Shown here: positions 27,677 through 35,831 of the stretch, piece after piece | Layout: the number at the start of each line of letters is the position of its first letter | Position numbering within the stretch: position 1 is the stretch's first letter | Assembly: GCF_005849285.1 (NCBI RefSeq) | Contig: NZ_CP040517.1 | Coordinates: 440,501 to 504,500 of the forward strand | From: Luteithermobacter gelatinilyticus | GTDB lineage: Bacteria; Pseudomonadota; Alphaproteobacteria; Sphingomonadales; Emcibacteraceae | DNA: 64,000 bases | Direction of reading: 5' to 3' | Made by a program: the position numbers and the translations under genes | The notes under the pieces: model-generated | What the model was told of the DNA's origin: nothing | Seen by the model: the letters and a program-made list of their open reading frames with translations, nothing else | The model's database searches: none

Positions 27677-27700
27677 CCAATCTCATCACAATTCACTCTA
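27677..27700. repeat. Half copy of the CTAG repeat right end
   Basis: CCAATCTCATCACAATTCACTCTA resembles the right end of the MITE copies. No matching left arm longer than five bases (TAGAG/CTCTA) is seen. Confidence 0.5.
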
Positions 27701-27724
27701 ATTATACTTATTCTTTATTAATTC

Positions 27725-27736
27725 ATAAGATCTTAT
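27725..27736. promoter_or_regulatory. Perfect 12-bp palindrome before the binding-protein gene
   Basis: ATAAGATCTTAT, in a very AT-rich stretch 60 bases upstream of the gene at 27797. It could be an operator or part of a promoter region; no function can be read from it. Confidence 0.3.
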
Positions 27737-27796
27737 TATGATTGGAAGTATTGCACCGGGAAAGCCGGAAGTGAATCTCTAGAAGGCCGGGGATAG

Positions 27797-28591
27797 ATGC
27801 GAAAGCTTATCATATTCTGGATCATGATGTCTGTCTCGACGGCCTGTTATGGCGGGGAAGAGCAACCGAACCCGGTTTTCAGTATTTTCGATACCTTCCC
27901 TTATTACTGGCTTGAGGGCGATCCGGAAAACCCTAGGCGCAAAGGGTTATATACAGAACTTGTCAATCTGATCGCGCATGAAGCAGGGCAGGACTTTACA
28001 CTCAGAACCCATCCTTTCGCCCGGGTGTTGTATTCACTGAAAACGGGAAATACCGATTTTTCCATGATTGCCCTGATTGATAATAAAGGACGCGGGGTCA
28101 ATGTTGTGGCGCCGCTGGTTTGCTCCTCGATGATTCTGATACCACGCAAAGGGTCCGGTATTCGGACCCTCAAAGATATCAAGGGCAAAAGAATTGCTTT
28201 TACCGGGCGCAGTGTTTTTGAAAAAAGCGGTTATACAAAGCAGGATATCATACCGGTTCGCCTGTCCCAGCCGCGGCTGTATTTTTCCATGATGGTCACG
28301 GGACGGCTGGATGCTTTTGTCATGAACGAGGTCATGTATTACGCCTATTTGCAGCACCTGACGCAGGCATCGGATTTTCCGGAAGATTTTCTGTCTTATG
28401 TTGGGGACCCGGTCCGTGTGACCGGGTATCAGCTAGGGCTTGTGGTTTCACAAAAATCCGCTTATGCCCATCTTGTCCCCCGCCTAACAGAAAGTGTGAG
28501 ACGTCTTCATGAAAGAGGCGCCATTCAGGAAACGTTTCGCCGTTACGGATCGGATTTACCTGTCACATGTTCCGGGGAGGCCCAAGAATGA
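27797..28591 (+). CDS. Periplasmic substrate-binding protein (SBP family 3-like)
   Basis: A 264-residue exported protein with signal peptide (about 1-20: LIIFWIMMSVSTACYGG). The fold signals are those of transporter substrate-binding domains: YTELVNLIAHEAGQDF near the start, TLKDIKGKRIAFTGRSVFEKSGY in the middle, and a second-lobe KSAYAHLVPRLTESV. No ABC permease or ATPase gene is near. Instead the stop codon overlaps the ATG of a histidine kinase, so it probably presents a ligand to that kinase or modulates it. Ligand not predictable. Base composition is somewhat AT-richer than the neighbours. Confidence 0.8.
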   Translation: MRKLIIFWIMMSVSTACYGGEEQPNPVFSIFDTFPYYWLEGDPENPRRKGLYTELVNLIAHEAGQDFTLRTHPFARVLYSLKTGNTDFSMIALIDNKGRGVNVVAPLVCSSMILIPRKGSGIRTLKDIKGKRIAFTGRSVFEKSGYTKQDIIPVRLSQPRLYFSMMVTGRLDAFVMNEVMYYAYLQHLTQASDFPEDFLSYVGDPVRVTGYQLGLVVSQKSAYAHLVPRLTESVRRLHERGAIQETFRRYGSDLPVTCSGEAQE

Positions 28592-30153
28592 CCGCGCGGC
28601 GCTTTGACACTCAAGTCACGGACAGCCTGTCTTTTAAACTTGCCAAAACAGCGGTGCTTTTGGCGTTGGCCATCGGGGTAACATTGTCTTTAGTGCAGGT
28701 CTATCTGGATTTTGTGGAAGAGGAAAGGTCCCTTGAGGCAAAAATTCAGGAGATCCTCTATGTGGTGGAAAAGCCTGCGGCGCGCGCGGTCTATATTCTT
28801 GATGAACAATTGGCCCAGCATGTGCTGGAAGGGCTTATGGTTTATGACTTCGTGGATTACGCCGCGCTGACAGATGATATGGGGCAAAAGCTGGCTTCTG
28901 TTTCCCGTGCCCCGACGGAAAGCGTAACGCACTGGTTAAGTGACAGGCTTTTGGCAGGGGAAACGGAATTCTCCATACCCTTACCGCTTCCGGGGGAAGC
29001 GATGGGCGTAACGGGACGGCTTGACATCCGGATAAACCGGGATGCGGCCCTCGCTGGATTTTATGACCGGGCGGTGACGGTTTTTTTTACCGGGGTTGTG
29101 CGCAATATGCTGCTGGTACTGCTGCTGTATCTGGCTTTTTATTATATTGTTGCTCGCCCTCTCAAAGGTCTGTCCCGTAAAATTAGCGCCGTGGACCCGG
29201 CTGCCCCTGACCGCCGGCCAGTGGAGGTTCCTGCCGGACATGAGGAGGACGAATTTGGTCTTCTGGCCCGCTCCTTCAATGATTTTGCGGCGGCCATCAA
29301 CCGGCAATATGACAAATTGAAACACACCCAGCAGGAATTGGCTTTTGCCCGTGACGAACTGATCCAGGAACTGCAAGCGCATAAGGAGACCGGCGCACAT
29401 CTGGTGGAGATGAAACTCAAGGCAGACAAGGCCAATCAGGCCAAGTCCTATTTTCTGGCCAATATGAGCCATGAGCTTCGCACCCCACTGAATGCCATTA
29501 TCGGTTTTGCGTCTTTGATTTCAGGGGAAACCCTGGGCCCGGTTGGTCATGAGACCTATAAGGAATATTTACGTGAAATTGAGCTGGCGGGCCGCAATCT
29601 GACGAATCTCTTGGGACAGATACTGGACCTGGCGCGTATTGAATCCGGAGGCTTTGAATTGCAGGAAACCACGTTTTCCGTGTCCGATCTCATCGAGAAC
29701 TGCCTGTTGTCCTATCAGACATTTCTGGATGAAAAACGTCTGATTCTGGTCAAGAATCTGGATGAGAATCTGGGGCAAATCCAGGGGGACCGTCTGCGCC
29801 TGCGTCAGGTTTTGGCGAATATTCTTTCCAATGCTGTCAAATTCTCGCCGGAAGGCGGCAAAATTACGGTGTCAGCACATTATCAAGAAGACAGGTCGTT
29901 TCTGATCTCTGTTGCCGATGAAGGGGTTGGCATTCCCCAGGACAAACTTGAACATGTTCTGGAACCTTTTGTGCAGGCGGATGTCAATTATAATAAGGTT
30001 TATCAGGGAGCTGGGCTTGGCCTGTCCCTGTCCAGCTCGCTGGTGAAGTTGCATGGCGGTAAAATCTGGATTGAAAGCCGGGAGAAAAAAGGCACGACGG
30101 TATATATCGAAATACCGGAAAAGCGGGTGATGGATCAGCCGGAAGTAAAATAG
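28588..30153 (+). CDS. Membrane sensor histidine kinase
   Basis: A 521-residue kinase. TM1 at about 21-41, a periplasmic sensing region 42-165, TM2 about 166-188, a HAMP-like linker 189-240, coiled coil 243-285, then the dimerisation domain with the phospho-acceptor in MSHELRTPLNAIIGF (H295). The ATPase domain has the N box (ANILSNAVKFSP), G1 box VADEGVGIP and G2 box GAGLGLSLS. It has no receiver domain and no response-regulator gene is adjacent. The start at 28588 overlaps the preceding stop (ATGA), which links it to the binding protein. It may form a ligand-sensing pair with that protein. Confidence 0.9.
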   Translation: MTARRFDTQVTDSLSFKLAKTAVLLALAIGVTLSLVQVYLDFVEEERSLEAKIQEILYVVEKPAARAVYILDEQLAQHVLEGLMVYDFVDYAALTDDMGQKLASVSRAPTESVTHWLSDRLLAGETEFSIPLPLPGEAMGVTGRLDIRINRDAALAGFYDRAVTVFFTGVVRNMLLVLLLYLAFYYIVARPLKGLSRKISAVDPAAPDRRPVEVPAGHEEDEFGLLARSFNDFAAAINRQYDKLKHTQQELAFARDELIQELQAHKETGAHLVEMKLKADKANQAKSYFLANMSHELRTPLNAIIGFASLISGETLGPVGHETYKEYLREIELAGRNLTNLLGQILDLARIESGGFELQETTFSVSDLIENCLLSYQTFLDEKRLILVKNLDENLGQIQGDRLRLRQVLANILSNAVKFSPEGGKITVSAHYQEDRSFLISVADEGVGIPQDKLEHVLEPFVQADVNYNKVYQGAGLGLSLSSSLVKLHGGKIWIESREKKGTTVYIEIPEKRVMDQPEVK

Positions 30154-30281
30154 GGTATTCCGGAAGCCAGGTGGCTGTGTTTCCCAACTTTTCTGATTTC
30201 CCTTTGGATTCTTCCGGCTCTGGTGATATAAGCACGGCGGCGCCCGATGACTTGTTTCGTGAGGTAGCATCATAAAGATAA

Positions 30282-30302
30282 TGACCCATGCTGATGGGGT
30301 CA
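30282..30302 (+). other. Hairpin upstream of hisZ
   Basis: TGACCC (30282-30287) pairs with GGGTCA (30297-30302), 20 bases before the hisZ start. It could be a weak terminator of the kinase transcript or a translation control element; no T tract follows. Confidence 0.35.
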
Positions 30303-30321
30303 TGGAAAATATGGATCACCT

Positions 30322-31473
30322 ATGCTCGAACCCGATGAAAAAGCCCTCCTGCCGGAAGGACTGCATGATACACTGGCCCGTGATGCGGAATATGAGGCCG
30401 AGGTCATTGGCCGGCTTTTGACCTGTTTTGCCCGTCAGGGATATGATCTGGTTTTACCGCCACTGGTGGAATTTGAGGAAAGCCTGTTGGCTGGTCCCGG
30501 GAAGGCCCAGTCCCGCCACATGTTCCGGGTAATGGATCCGGCTTCACAACGCATGATGGGGGTGCGGACCGACCTCACCGGGCAGGTGGCCCGGATTGCC
30601 CGGACCCGTCTAGGCAATGCGCCGCGGCCGCTGCGGCTGGCCTATGCCGGGGACGTATTGCGGGTCAAGGGGACCCAGTTGCGCCCGGAACGGCAGTTTA
30701 TTCAGTGCGGGGTGGAACTATTGGGCTCGGATTCACCTCAGGCCTATGTGGAAATTATTCTGCTGGCTCATGAGGCGCTGACTTCGGTGGGGATAAAGGA
30801 ATTGAGTCTGGATCTCACATTGCCCAGTCTTGTGCCGGCCATTTGCCGCGGCATGGACATCACCGAAGACCACGCCCGGGCGGTCCGGCATGCGCTGGAT
30901 GCCAAGGATATCGGGGAGCTGGAAGCGATTGAGGGGGATATCGGGGAGATTTCCCGTCAACTCCTCAAGGCCGCTGGCGGCGCAGAGACGGCGCTTGATA
31001 TTCTGGGCCAGCTGACCTTGCCGGCCCCAGCAGAGGCTATGATAGATGAACTGGGGCAGGTGGTCTCCCGTCTGCGCGAGATTGCTCCCGGCTTGCAAAT
31101 TACCATTGATCCCGGGGAATATCAGGGCTTTGAATACCATACCGGCCTCGGCTTTACCTTGTTTGCACCGGGTGTGCGCGGGGAACTGGGCCGGGGCGGT
31201 CGGTATGAGGCCAATGCCGAACTGAAAAGCAAACGCGAACCGGCCACTGGTTTTTCCCTGTATCTGGACAGCCTGATGCGTGCATTGCCGGCGCCTGTAC
31301 CGGTAAATCGGTTGTATGTTCCCTTTGGCACCGATCCGGCGGAACTCCCCCCGCTCCGGGATCAAAATTACAGAACCGTGCAGGGGCTGGAGCCGTGTGC
31401 GGACCCCGTCAAGGAGGCTCGCCGGCTGGGATGTAGTCATGTGCTGAAAGAAGGCACTGTGCTAACGCTCTGA
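30322..31473 (+). CDS. hisZ: ATP phosphoribosyltransferase regulatory subunit HisZ
   Basis: A paralogue of the histidyl-tRNA synthetase catalytic domain that partners the short form of HisG to start histidine synthesis. The 383 residues keep synthetase-like blocks (LPPLVEFEESLL, GVRTDLTGQVARIA, RPERQFIQCGVELLG) but lack the C-terminal anticodon-binding domain, which separates HisZ from HisS. Adjacency with purA, 73 bases downstream, is a known alphaproteobacterial order. The ATG has only a weak ribosome site. Confidence 0.9.
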   Translation: MLEPDEKALLPEGLHDTLARDAEYEAEVIGRLLTCFARQGYDLVLPPLVEFEESLLAGPGKAQSRHMFRVMDPASQRMMGVRTDLTGQVARIARTRLGNAPRPLRLAYAGDVLRVKGTQLRPERQFIQCGVELLGSDSPQAYVEIILLAHEALTSVGIKELSLDLTLPSLVPAICRGMDITEDHARAVRHALDAKDIGELEAIEGDIGEISRQLLKAAGGAETALDILGQLTLPAPAEAMIDELGQVVSRLREIAPGLQITIDPGEYQGFEYHTGLGFTLFAPGVRGELGRGGRYEANAELKSKREPATGFSLYLDSLMRALPAPVPVNRLYVPFGTDPAELPPLRDQNYRTVQGLEPCADPVKEARRLGCSHVLKEGTVLTL

Positions 31474-31546
31474 CCACCGGGCGGGCGGCGGACTGGCCGG
31501 GGGAAATTTAAGTGAATTCGAAGTGGTGAAGTGAAAGGTCTGAAAC

Positions 31547-32854
31547 GTGGCGAATGTTGTTGTGATTGGCTCCCAATGGGGCGATGAGGGCAAAGGCAAG
31601 ATTGTGGACTGGCTGTCCGAACGGGCCGATGTGGTGGTGCGTTTTCAGGGCGGTCATAACGCGGGTCATACGCTGGTGATTGATGGCACGGTCTACAAAC
31701 TCAGCCTGTTGCCGTCCGGCATTGTGCGTGGCGGTAAGCTGTCCATCATCGGCAATGGGGTGGTGGTGGACCCTTGGGCACTGATCAGCGAAATTGACCG
31801 CTTGAAGGAACAGGGGGTCAACGTGAGCCCCGACAATCTGATTATTGCCGAAAACTGTGCGCTTATTCTGCCGCTGCATGGTGAACTGGACGGGGTGCGG
31901 GAGGATGCCGCTAATGTCAGCACCAAGGGCGGGCCAAAAATCGGCACCACCCGTCGCGGCATCGGGCCGGCCTATGAAGACAAGGTGGCGCGCCGGGCGC
32001 TCAGGGCCTGTGACCTGTTTTCCGATACGGCTATTGAAAATCGTGTGGATGTGCTGCTCAGCCATCACAATCCTCTGCGTCGGGGGCTTGGGGTGGCGGA
32101 AATTAACCGGGACGACCTGATTGCACGGATCAAGGAAATTGCTCCCCGCATCACGCCTTACGTCAAGGCCAGCTGGCGGGTATTGGATGCGGCCAAACAT
32201 GATCGTCGCCGCATTCTGTTTGAAGGGGCGCAGGGCACCATGCTGGACGTGGACCATGGCACCTATCCCTTTGTTACTTCCTCCAACACCATCTCTTCCC
32301 AGGCCGCCGGCGGCAGCGGTACGGGTCCTGGCAATCTGGACTATGTTCTGGGCATCACCAAGGCCTATACCACCCGGGTGGGCGAGGGGCCGTTTCCCAC
32401 GGAACTGAATGACGAGGTGGGCCGGGGACTCGGGGAGCGCGGCCATGAGTTCGGGACCGTCACCGGACGCAGCCGTCGCTGCGGCTGGTTTGATGCGGTG
32501 ATGGTGCGCCAGGCAACCAAGATTGGCGGCATTGACGGCATTGCGCTGACCAAACTGGATGTGCTGGATGGCATGGAGGAACTGAAAGTCTGTATCGCCT
32601 ATGAACTGGATGGCGAGCGGATCGACTATTTCCCCGCCTCGACTGAGGCCCAGGCTCGCGTCAAACCGGTTTACGAGACGCTGGAAGGCTGGTCCGAGAG
32701 CACCTTCGGCGCCAGAAGCTGGAAGGACCTGCCGGCCACGGCCATCAAATATATCCGCCGGATCGAGGAACTGATCGAAACCCCGGTGGCGATGCTGTCC
32801 ACCAGTCCCGAACGCGAAGACACCATCCTGGTGCATGACCCGTTCGAAGATTGA
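31547..32854 (+). CDS. purA: Adenylosuccinate synthetase
   Basis: Makes adenylosuccinate from IMP, aspartate and GTP in AMP synthesis. It starts with GTG at 31547 and gives 435 residues. The GTP P-loop-like WGDEGKGK is at 11-18, followed by the IMP/active-site block [20 protein letters not shown] and the GTP-specificity motif LTKLDVLDG near residue 330. All core motifs are intact. Confidence 0.97.
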   Translation: MANVVVIGSQWGDEGKGKIVDWLSERADVVVRFQGGHNAGHTLVIDGTVYKLSLLPSGIVRGGKLSIIGNGVVVDPWALISEIDRLKEQGVNVSPDNLIIAENCALILPLHGELDGVREDAANVSTKGGPKIGTTRRGIGPAYEDKVARRALRACDLFSDTAIENRVDVLLSHHNPLRRGLGVAEINRDDLIARIKEIAPRITPYVKASWRVLDAAKHDRRRILFEGAQGTMLDVDHGTYPFVTSSNTISSQAAGGSGTGPGNLDYVLGITKAYTTRVGEGPFPTELNDEVGRGLGERGHEFGTVTGRSRRCGWFDAVMVRQATKIGGIDGIALTKLDVLDGMEELKVCIAYELDGERIDYFPASTEAQARVKPVYETLEGWSESTFGARSWKDLPATAIKYIRRIEELIETPVAMLSTSPEREDTILVHDPFED

Positions 32855-32908
32855 GCGCTCTGACACCTGCTGTCTGAGACATCCGCCGTGATTTTTCGAG
32901 GTGATCGC

Positions 32909-33277
32909 TTACGGGGTCACAAAACGGCCACTTGCCGCCGCATGGGGCAAGGACCACCCGAAATACACCTCGACATCAAGGACCTGTCCCCGCTGAATGG
33001 TCAAGACTTCGGTATTTCGAAGTCTTGAGCCGTTTTTCCAGCGCATTTCATAGGTCACGATCACCACATCGTCTTGATGGAGAAACCGGATAAAATTATA
33101 TCCCGCAACGTCGTTGTGGGAGGGCCAGCAGCGTTCCAGATAAGTTTGCCGGTCAATCCGGTTGTCGTAGGGACTGGTGAAATGAAATTCATCTGCAAGC
33201 AATGCTTCAATTTCTGCACGGTCCGAATTGACATAGGCGAGAAAAACCCTTTGGGCCGTGTCCACAGGATCACTCAT
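32909..33277 (-). CDS. SnoaL-like/NTF2-fold small protein
   Basis: About 122 residues (from ATG 33277) of the SnoaL-like, NTF2-fold type: a helical N-terminus (AQRVFLAYVNSDRAEIEALL) followed by FHFTSPYDNRID and later strands. Such domains serve as isomerases, hydrolases or binding modules. A TTG at 33283 could also start it. It follows the DUF1428 gene with an 8-base overlap (ATGAGTGA), so both are one unit controlled by the divergent HxlR regulator. Function unknown. Confidence 0.75.
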   Translation of the reverse strand: MSDPVDTAQRVFLAYVNSDRAEIEALLADEFHFTSPYDNRIDRQTYLERCWPSHNDVAGYNFIRFLHQDDVVIVTYEMRWKNGSRLRNTEVLTIQRGQVLDVEVYFGWSLPHAAASGRFVTP

Positions 33278-33623
33278 CGACAAGCACCTCGAATCCTCCC
33301 CAGATCAGACGTTTGCCGTCAAAGGGCATCGGGTTGACGGCAGGGTCGACACGAGGGTCATTCATAATTTTTTCCATGCCTGCATCCCGCACCGCGCGCG
33401 AGGGCCAGATGACCCAGGAAAAAGTAACTGTCTCCTCCTCTCTGCAGTGAACCGCCTTCGGAAATGACGTTACCTCACCGTCAGGAATGTTGGTGCCCCA
33501 ACATTCAACAACCTTCAGGGCGCCGTGTTCCTTAAAGACGGCAGCCGCTTCCGTCGCATGTTTGCGAAATGCTTCGCGGTTGGCCGTTGGTACCGCCGCG
33601 ACGAAACCTTCAATATATTGCAT
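33270..33623 (-). CDS. DUF1428 domain protein
   Basis: A 117-residue protein with the DUF1428 pattern: MQYIEGFVAAVPTANREAF start, CWGTNIPDGEVTSF, and the RLIWGGFEVLV ending. The family has a ferredoxin-like (dimeric alpha-beta barrel) fold without an assigned activity. It is divergent from the HxlR regulator gene and overlaps the SnoaL-like gene. The shared upstream region carries a repeated motif. Confidence 0.85.
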   Translation of the reverse strand: MQYIEGFVAAVPTANREAFRKHATEAAAVFKEHGALKVVECWGTNIPDGEVTSFPKAVHCREEETVTFSWVIWPSRAVRDAGMEKIMNDPRVDPAVNPMPFDGKRLIWGGFEVLVDE

Positions 33624-33638
33624 GTTCTGTCTCCCAAT

Positions 33639-33699
33639 CTGATTGCATATTGAAACCAGTTGATTTATAGCTTATCTGATTGTAAATTGCAACTGGTTT
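33639..33699. promoter_or_regulatory. Putative operator between the HxlR regulator and DUF1428
   Basis: Direct repeat: CTGATTGCATATTGAAAC (33639-33656) and CTGATTGTAAATTGCAAC (33676-33693), 37 bases apart. Superposed is a perfect inverted pair, AAACCAGTTG (33653-33662) and CAACTGGTTT (33690-33699). It lies exactly in the divergent intergenic region, a likely HxlR binding site controlling both directions. Confidence 0.55.
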
Positions 33700-33715
33700 G
33701 AGAGGAGTAAGAAAA

Positions 33716-34210
33716 TTGGGTCAACGTTCGGGCTGTCCGATTAATTTATCAGTGGAAATTCTGGGGGATCGTTGGAGCCTTGTCATCCTGCGCGACATGA
33801 TGTTTGGGGGCTATCGCAGCTTTCGTGAAATTCTGACCCATTCGCGTGAAGGGATTGCCAGCAATATCCTTGCCAGTCGCTTGAAGATGTTGCTCAGGGA
33901 AGGCCTGGTTACGAAGGCCGGCGACCCGCACCACAAACAGAAATCAATTTACAGTTTGACCGAAAAATCCATTGCCCTTGTGCCGGTCATGGTACAGCTC
34001 GGCGCCTGGGGCCGGCGGTTCCTGCCGGTCTCGGAAGAACTTACCATCCGTGCCCAACTCTTGGAGGAGGGGGGGCCGCAGATGTGGGAAGAGTTTATGG
34101 AGGAGTTGAGGCATATCCATCTTGGCGCCCCGGTGACGAAGGCGGGCCCGACCGTATCCGACCGCCTGCAAGCGGCCTATGAGGAAGTTGTTGCAAAAAA
34201 GGGCCCGTAA
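33716..34210 (+). CDS. HxlR family winged-helix transcriptional regulator
   Basis: About 164 residues. The winged-helix core is characteristic: CPINLSVEILGDRWSLVILRDM, then GYRSFREILTHSREGIASNILASRLKMLLREGLV and a wing (HHKQKSIYSLTEKSI). The N-terminal cysteine in SGC is the conserved, often redox- or aldehyde-sensing, Cys of this family. The preferred start is TTG 33716, eight bases after GAGGAG; TTG at 33698 is upstream of that site. It probably represses the divergent DUF1428-SnoaL pair and itself. A weak hairpin (CCCCG/CGGGG, about 34225-34239) follows the gene. Confidence 0.87.
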   Translation: MGQRSGCPINLSVEILGDRWSLVILRDMMFGGYRSFREILTHSREGIASNILASRLKMLLREGLVTKAGDPHHKQKSIYSLTEKSIALVPVMVQLGAWGRRFLPVSEELTIRAQLLEEGGPQMWEEFMEELRHIHLGAPVTKAGPTVSDRLQAAYEEVVAKKGP

Positions 34211-34396
34211 CCAGGTCAAGTGCACCCCGTGTTGCGGGGGCCAGATTTTGTGATCACGAAACGACTCAAGAAAGTTCTGAATTGTTTTGCAATATCAATG
34301 ACATAATTAACTCCTGATCGGCCGGAGAACGGGAACGCCTAAGGGCTTGTTTTTGGCCGTTTTTTGGTGAAGCCGTTTCTTGTGGTGCAAATATAT

Positions 34397-34426
34397 TTGA
34401 CAAAAGGGATCTGTTGACCTTACACA
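34397..34426 (+). promoter_or_regulatory. Promoter of the ornithine decarboxylase gene
   Basis: TTGACA (34397-34402), a 17-base spacer and TTACAC (34420-34425), or an 18-base spacer and TACACA. Transcription from about 34433 would begin just before the leader hairpins. Confidence 0.55.
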
Positions 34427-34431
34427 ATGCG

Positions 34432-34510
34432 CCTCTTGCCGAATCGGGCCTTCGCAACGTCGGCAACCGGGAGTGACAGACGCTCCGACTGATCTTAATT
34501 GACTGGTTTT
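34432..34510 (+). ncRNA. speF-type leader RNA
   Basis: Between the promoter and the decarboxylase gene lie at least two hairpins: GCCGA (34438-34442) with TCGGC about 17 bases on, and GGAG-tgacagac-GCTCC near 34471-34487. The position fits the alphaproteobacterial speF motif described upstream of ornithine decarboxylase genes. The assignment is from structure and position; no covariance model was run. The remainder of 34211-34396 shows no gene. Confidence 0.6.
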
Positions 34511-34534
34511 GGTTTTGTTGTGGAGGTCCCATGA

Positions 34535-35773
34535 ATGGACTACTTTACTAGCGTAGATGGACTGCTGGCAGAGCGTCTGCCGACCGATCCCGTTTTCTGC
34601 TTTCGCCCCCATGCTGCCCGGCGTGCCGCTGAATGGTTCCTCAACCATTTCCAGGGGGATGTGCTCTATGCGGTCAAGGCCAATCCGGAACCGGTGGTCC
34701 TGGAGGCGCTTTATGCGGCCGGCATTCGTCATTTTGACGTGGCTTCACCCAAGGAACTGGCCTTGGTGGCCCGGTTCAGGGATGCGCGGTTCTACAACAT
34801 GAATCCGGTCAAACACCCCCGCCATATTGCGGAAAGTTATTTTGAGTATGGTGTGCGGGATTTTGCCGTGGATTGTCTCGACGAACTGGAAAAAATCAAG
34901 CGCATGACTGGGAATGCCCGGGACCTGAACATCTATGTGCGTCTGGCCCTTGCCAATCACAGCAGCATGCTGCCGCTGGAGCATAAATTTGGGGTGCCGA
35001 TGGACCAGGCGGCGGAACTTCTGGTGGCGGCACGGTTGGCATCAGCCAAGCTTGGCGTGTGTTTCCATGTGGGATCGCAGACCATGGATCCGGAAGCCTA
35101 TCGGGCTGCCATTCATCAGGCCAATCAGGCGATTATTCAGGCCGGGGTGGTGGTCGATTATCTGGATGTGGGGGGTGGTTTCCCGTCTGCCTATCCGGGT
35201 ATGGAGGCCCCCCCGCTTGAACAGTATATGGCGACCATCCACCACGCGTTTGAAGAGTCCATGACCTCGGAAAATGCCCGGCTGCTGTGTGAGCCGGGTC
35301 GGGCGCTGTGTGCGGAAGCGGCGTCGCTGCTGGTGAGCGTCACGCTGCGCAAAGACAACCGGTTGTATATTACCGAAGGGGCGTATGGGGCGCTGTTTGA
35401 TGCGGCGCATCTGCGTTTTCCGTTTCCGGTGCGGATGATCCGCCCGACTGGCGAAGCGTCCCGGCGCATGACGGCCTTCATGTTTTACGGGCCGACCTGT
35501 GACAGCATTGATACCATTTCAGGTCCCTTCCTTTTGCCCGAAGATATCGGCGAAGGAGATTATATTGAAATTGGCATGCTGGGCGCATATGGCAAGAATC
35601 TGCGTACTGCCTTTAACGGATTTCATGACGGGGAAGATGTGATTGTCGGCGATGAACCTTTACAAAGCATGTATCGGCCTGCGGCGGTCTGTTTGCCCGA
35701 AATGCCGCGACCTGCTGCCGCGTCGGGCGAAAGCGGGCAGAGACCGGAAAACATCATCGCCCTGGATATGTAA
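34535..35773 (+). CDS. Ornithine decarboxylase-like type III PLP enzyme
   Basis: Decarboxylates ornithine to putrescine. This 412-residue alanine-racemase-fold (group IV) enzyme has K48 in YAVKANP as the PLP lysine, HVGSQ, the GGGFPSAYPG phosphate loop, CEPGRA, and the specificity and active-site cysteine region YGPTCDSID near the C-terminus. Ornithine is the likely main substrate, though some relatives accept lysine. Ribosome site GGAGG at 34522-34526. An ATG four bases upstream (34531) opens a six-codon frame ending TAG that overlaps the start. It leads a polyamine cluster. Confidence 0.9.
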   Translation: MDYFTSVDGLLAERLPTDPVFCFRPHAARRAAEWFLNHFQGDVLYAVKANPEPVVLEALYAAGIRHFDVASPKELALVARFRDARFYNMNPVKHPRHIAESYFEYGVRDFAVDCLDELEKIKRMTGNARDLNIYVRLALANHSSMLPLEHKFGVPMDQAAELLVAARLASAKLGVCFHVGSQTMDPEAYRAAIHQANQAIIQAGVVVDYLDVGGGFPSAYPGMEAPPLEQYMATIHHAFEESMTSENARLLCEPGRALCAEAASLLVSVTLRKDNRLYITEGAYGALFDAAHLRFPFPVRMIRPTGEASRRMTAFMFYGPTCDSIDTISGPFLLPEDIGEGDYIEIGMLGAYGKNLRTAFNGFHDGEDVIVGDEPLQSMYRPAAVCLPEMPRPAAASGESGQRPENIIALDM

Positions 35774-35775
35774 CC

Positions 35776-35813
35776 CAGAGTGAATTGTGTCGATCTCGTC
35801 AGAATTTACTCTA
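35776..35813. repeat. CTAG-family palindrome inside the polyamine cluster
   Basis: AGAGTGAATT (35777-35786) faces AATTTACTCT (35803-35812), one mismatch. It is a short version of the repeat ends found at 39275-39314 and lies between the decarboxylase gene and the DHS-like gene, within the transcript. Confidence 0.6.
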
Positions 35814-35831
35814 AACCAACAGGATTGAGCC

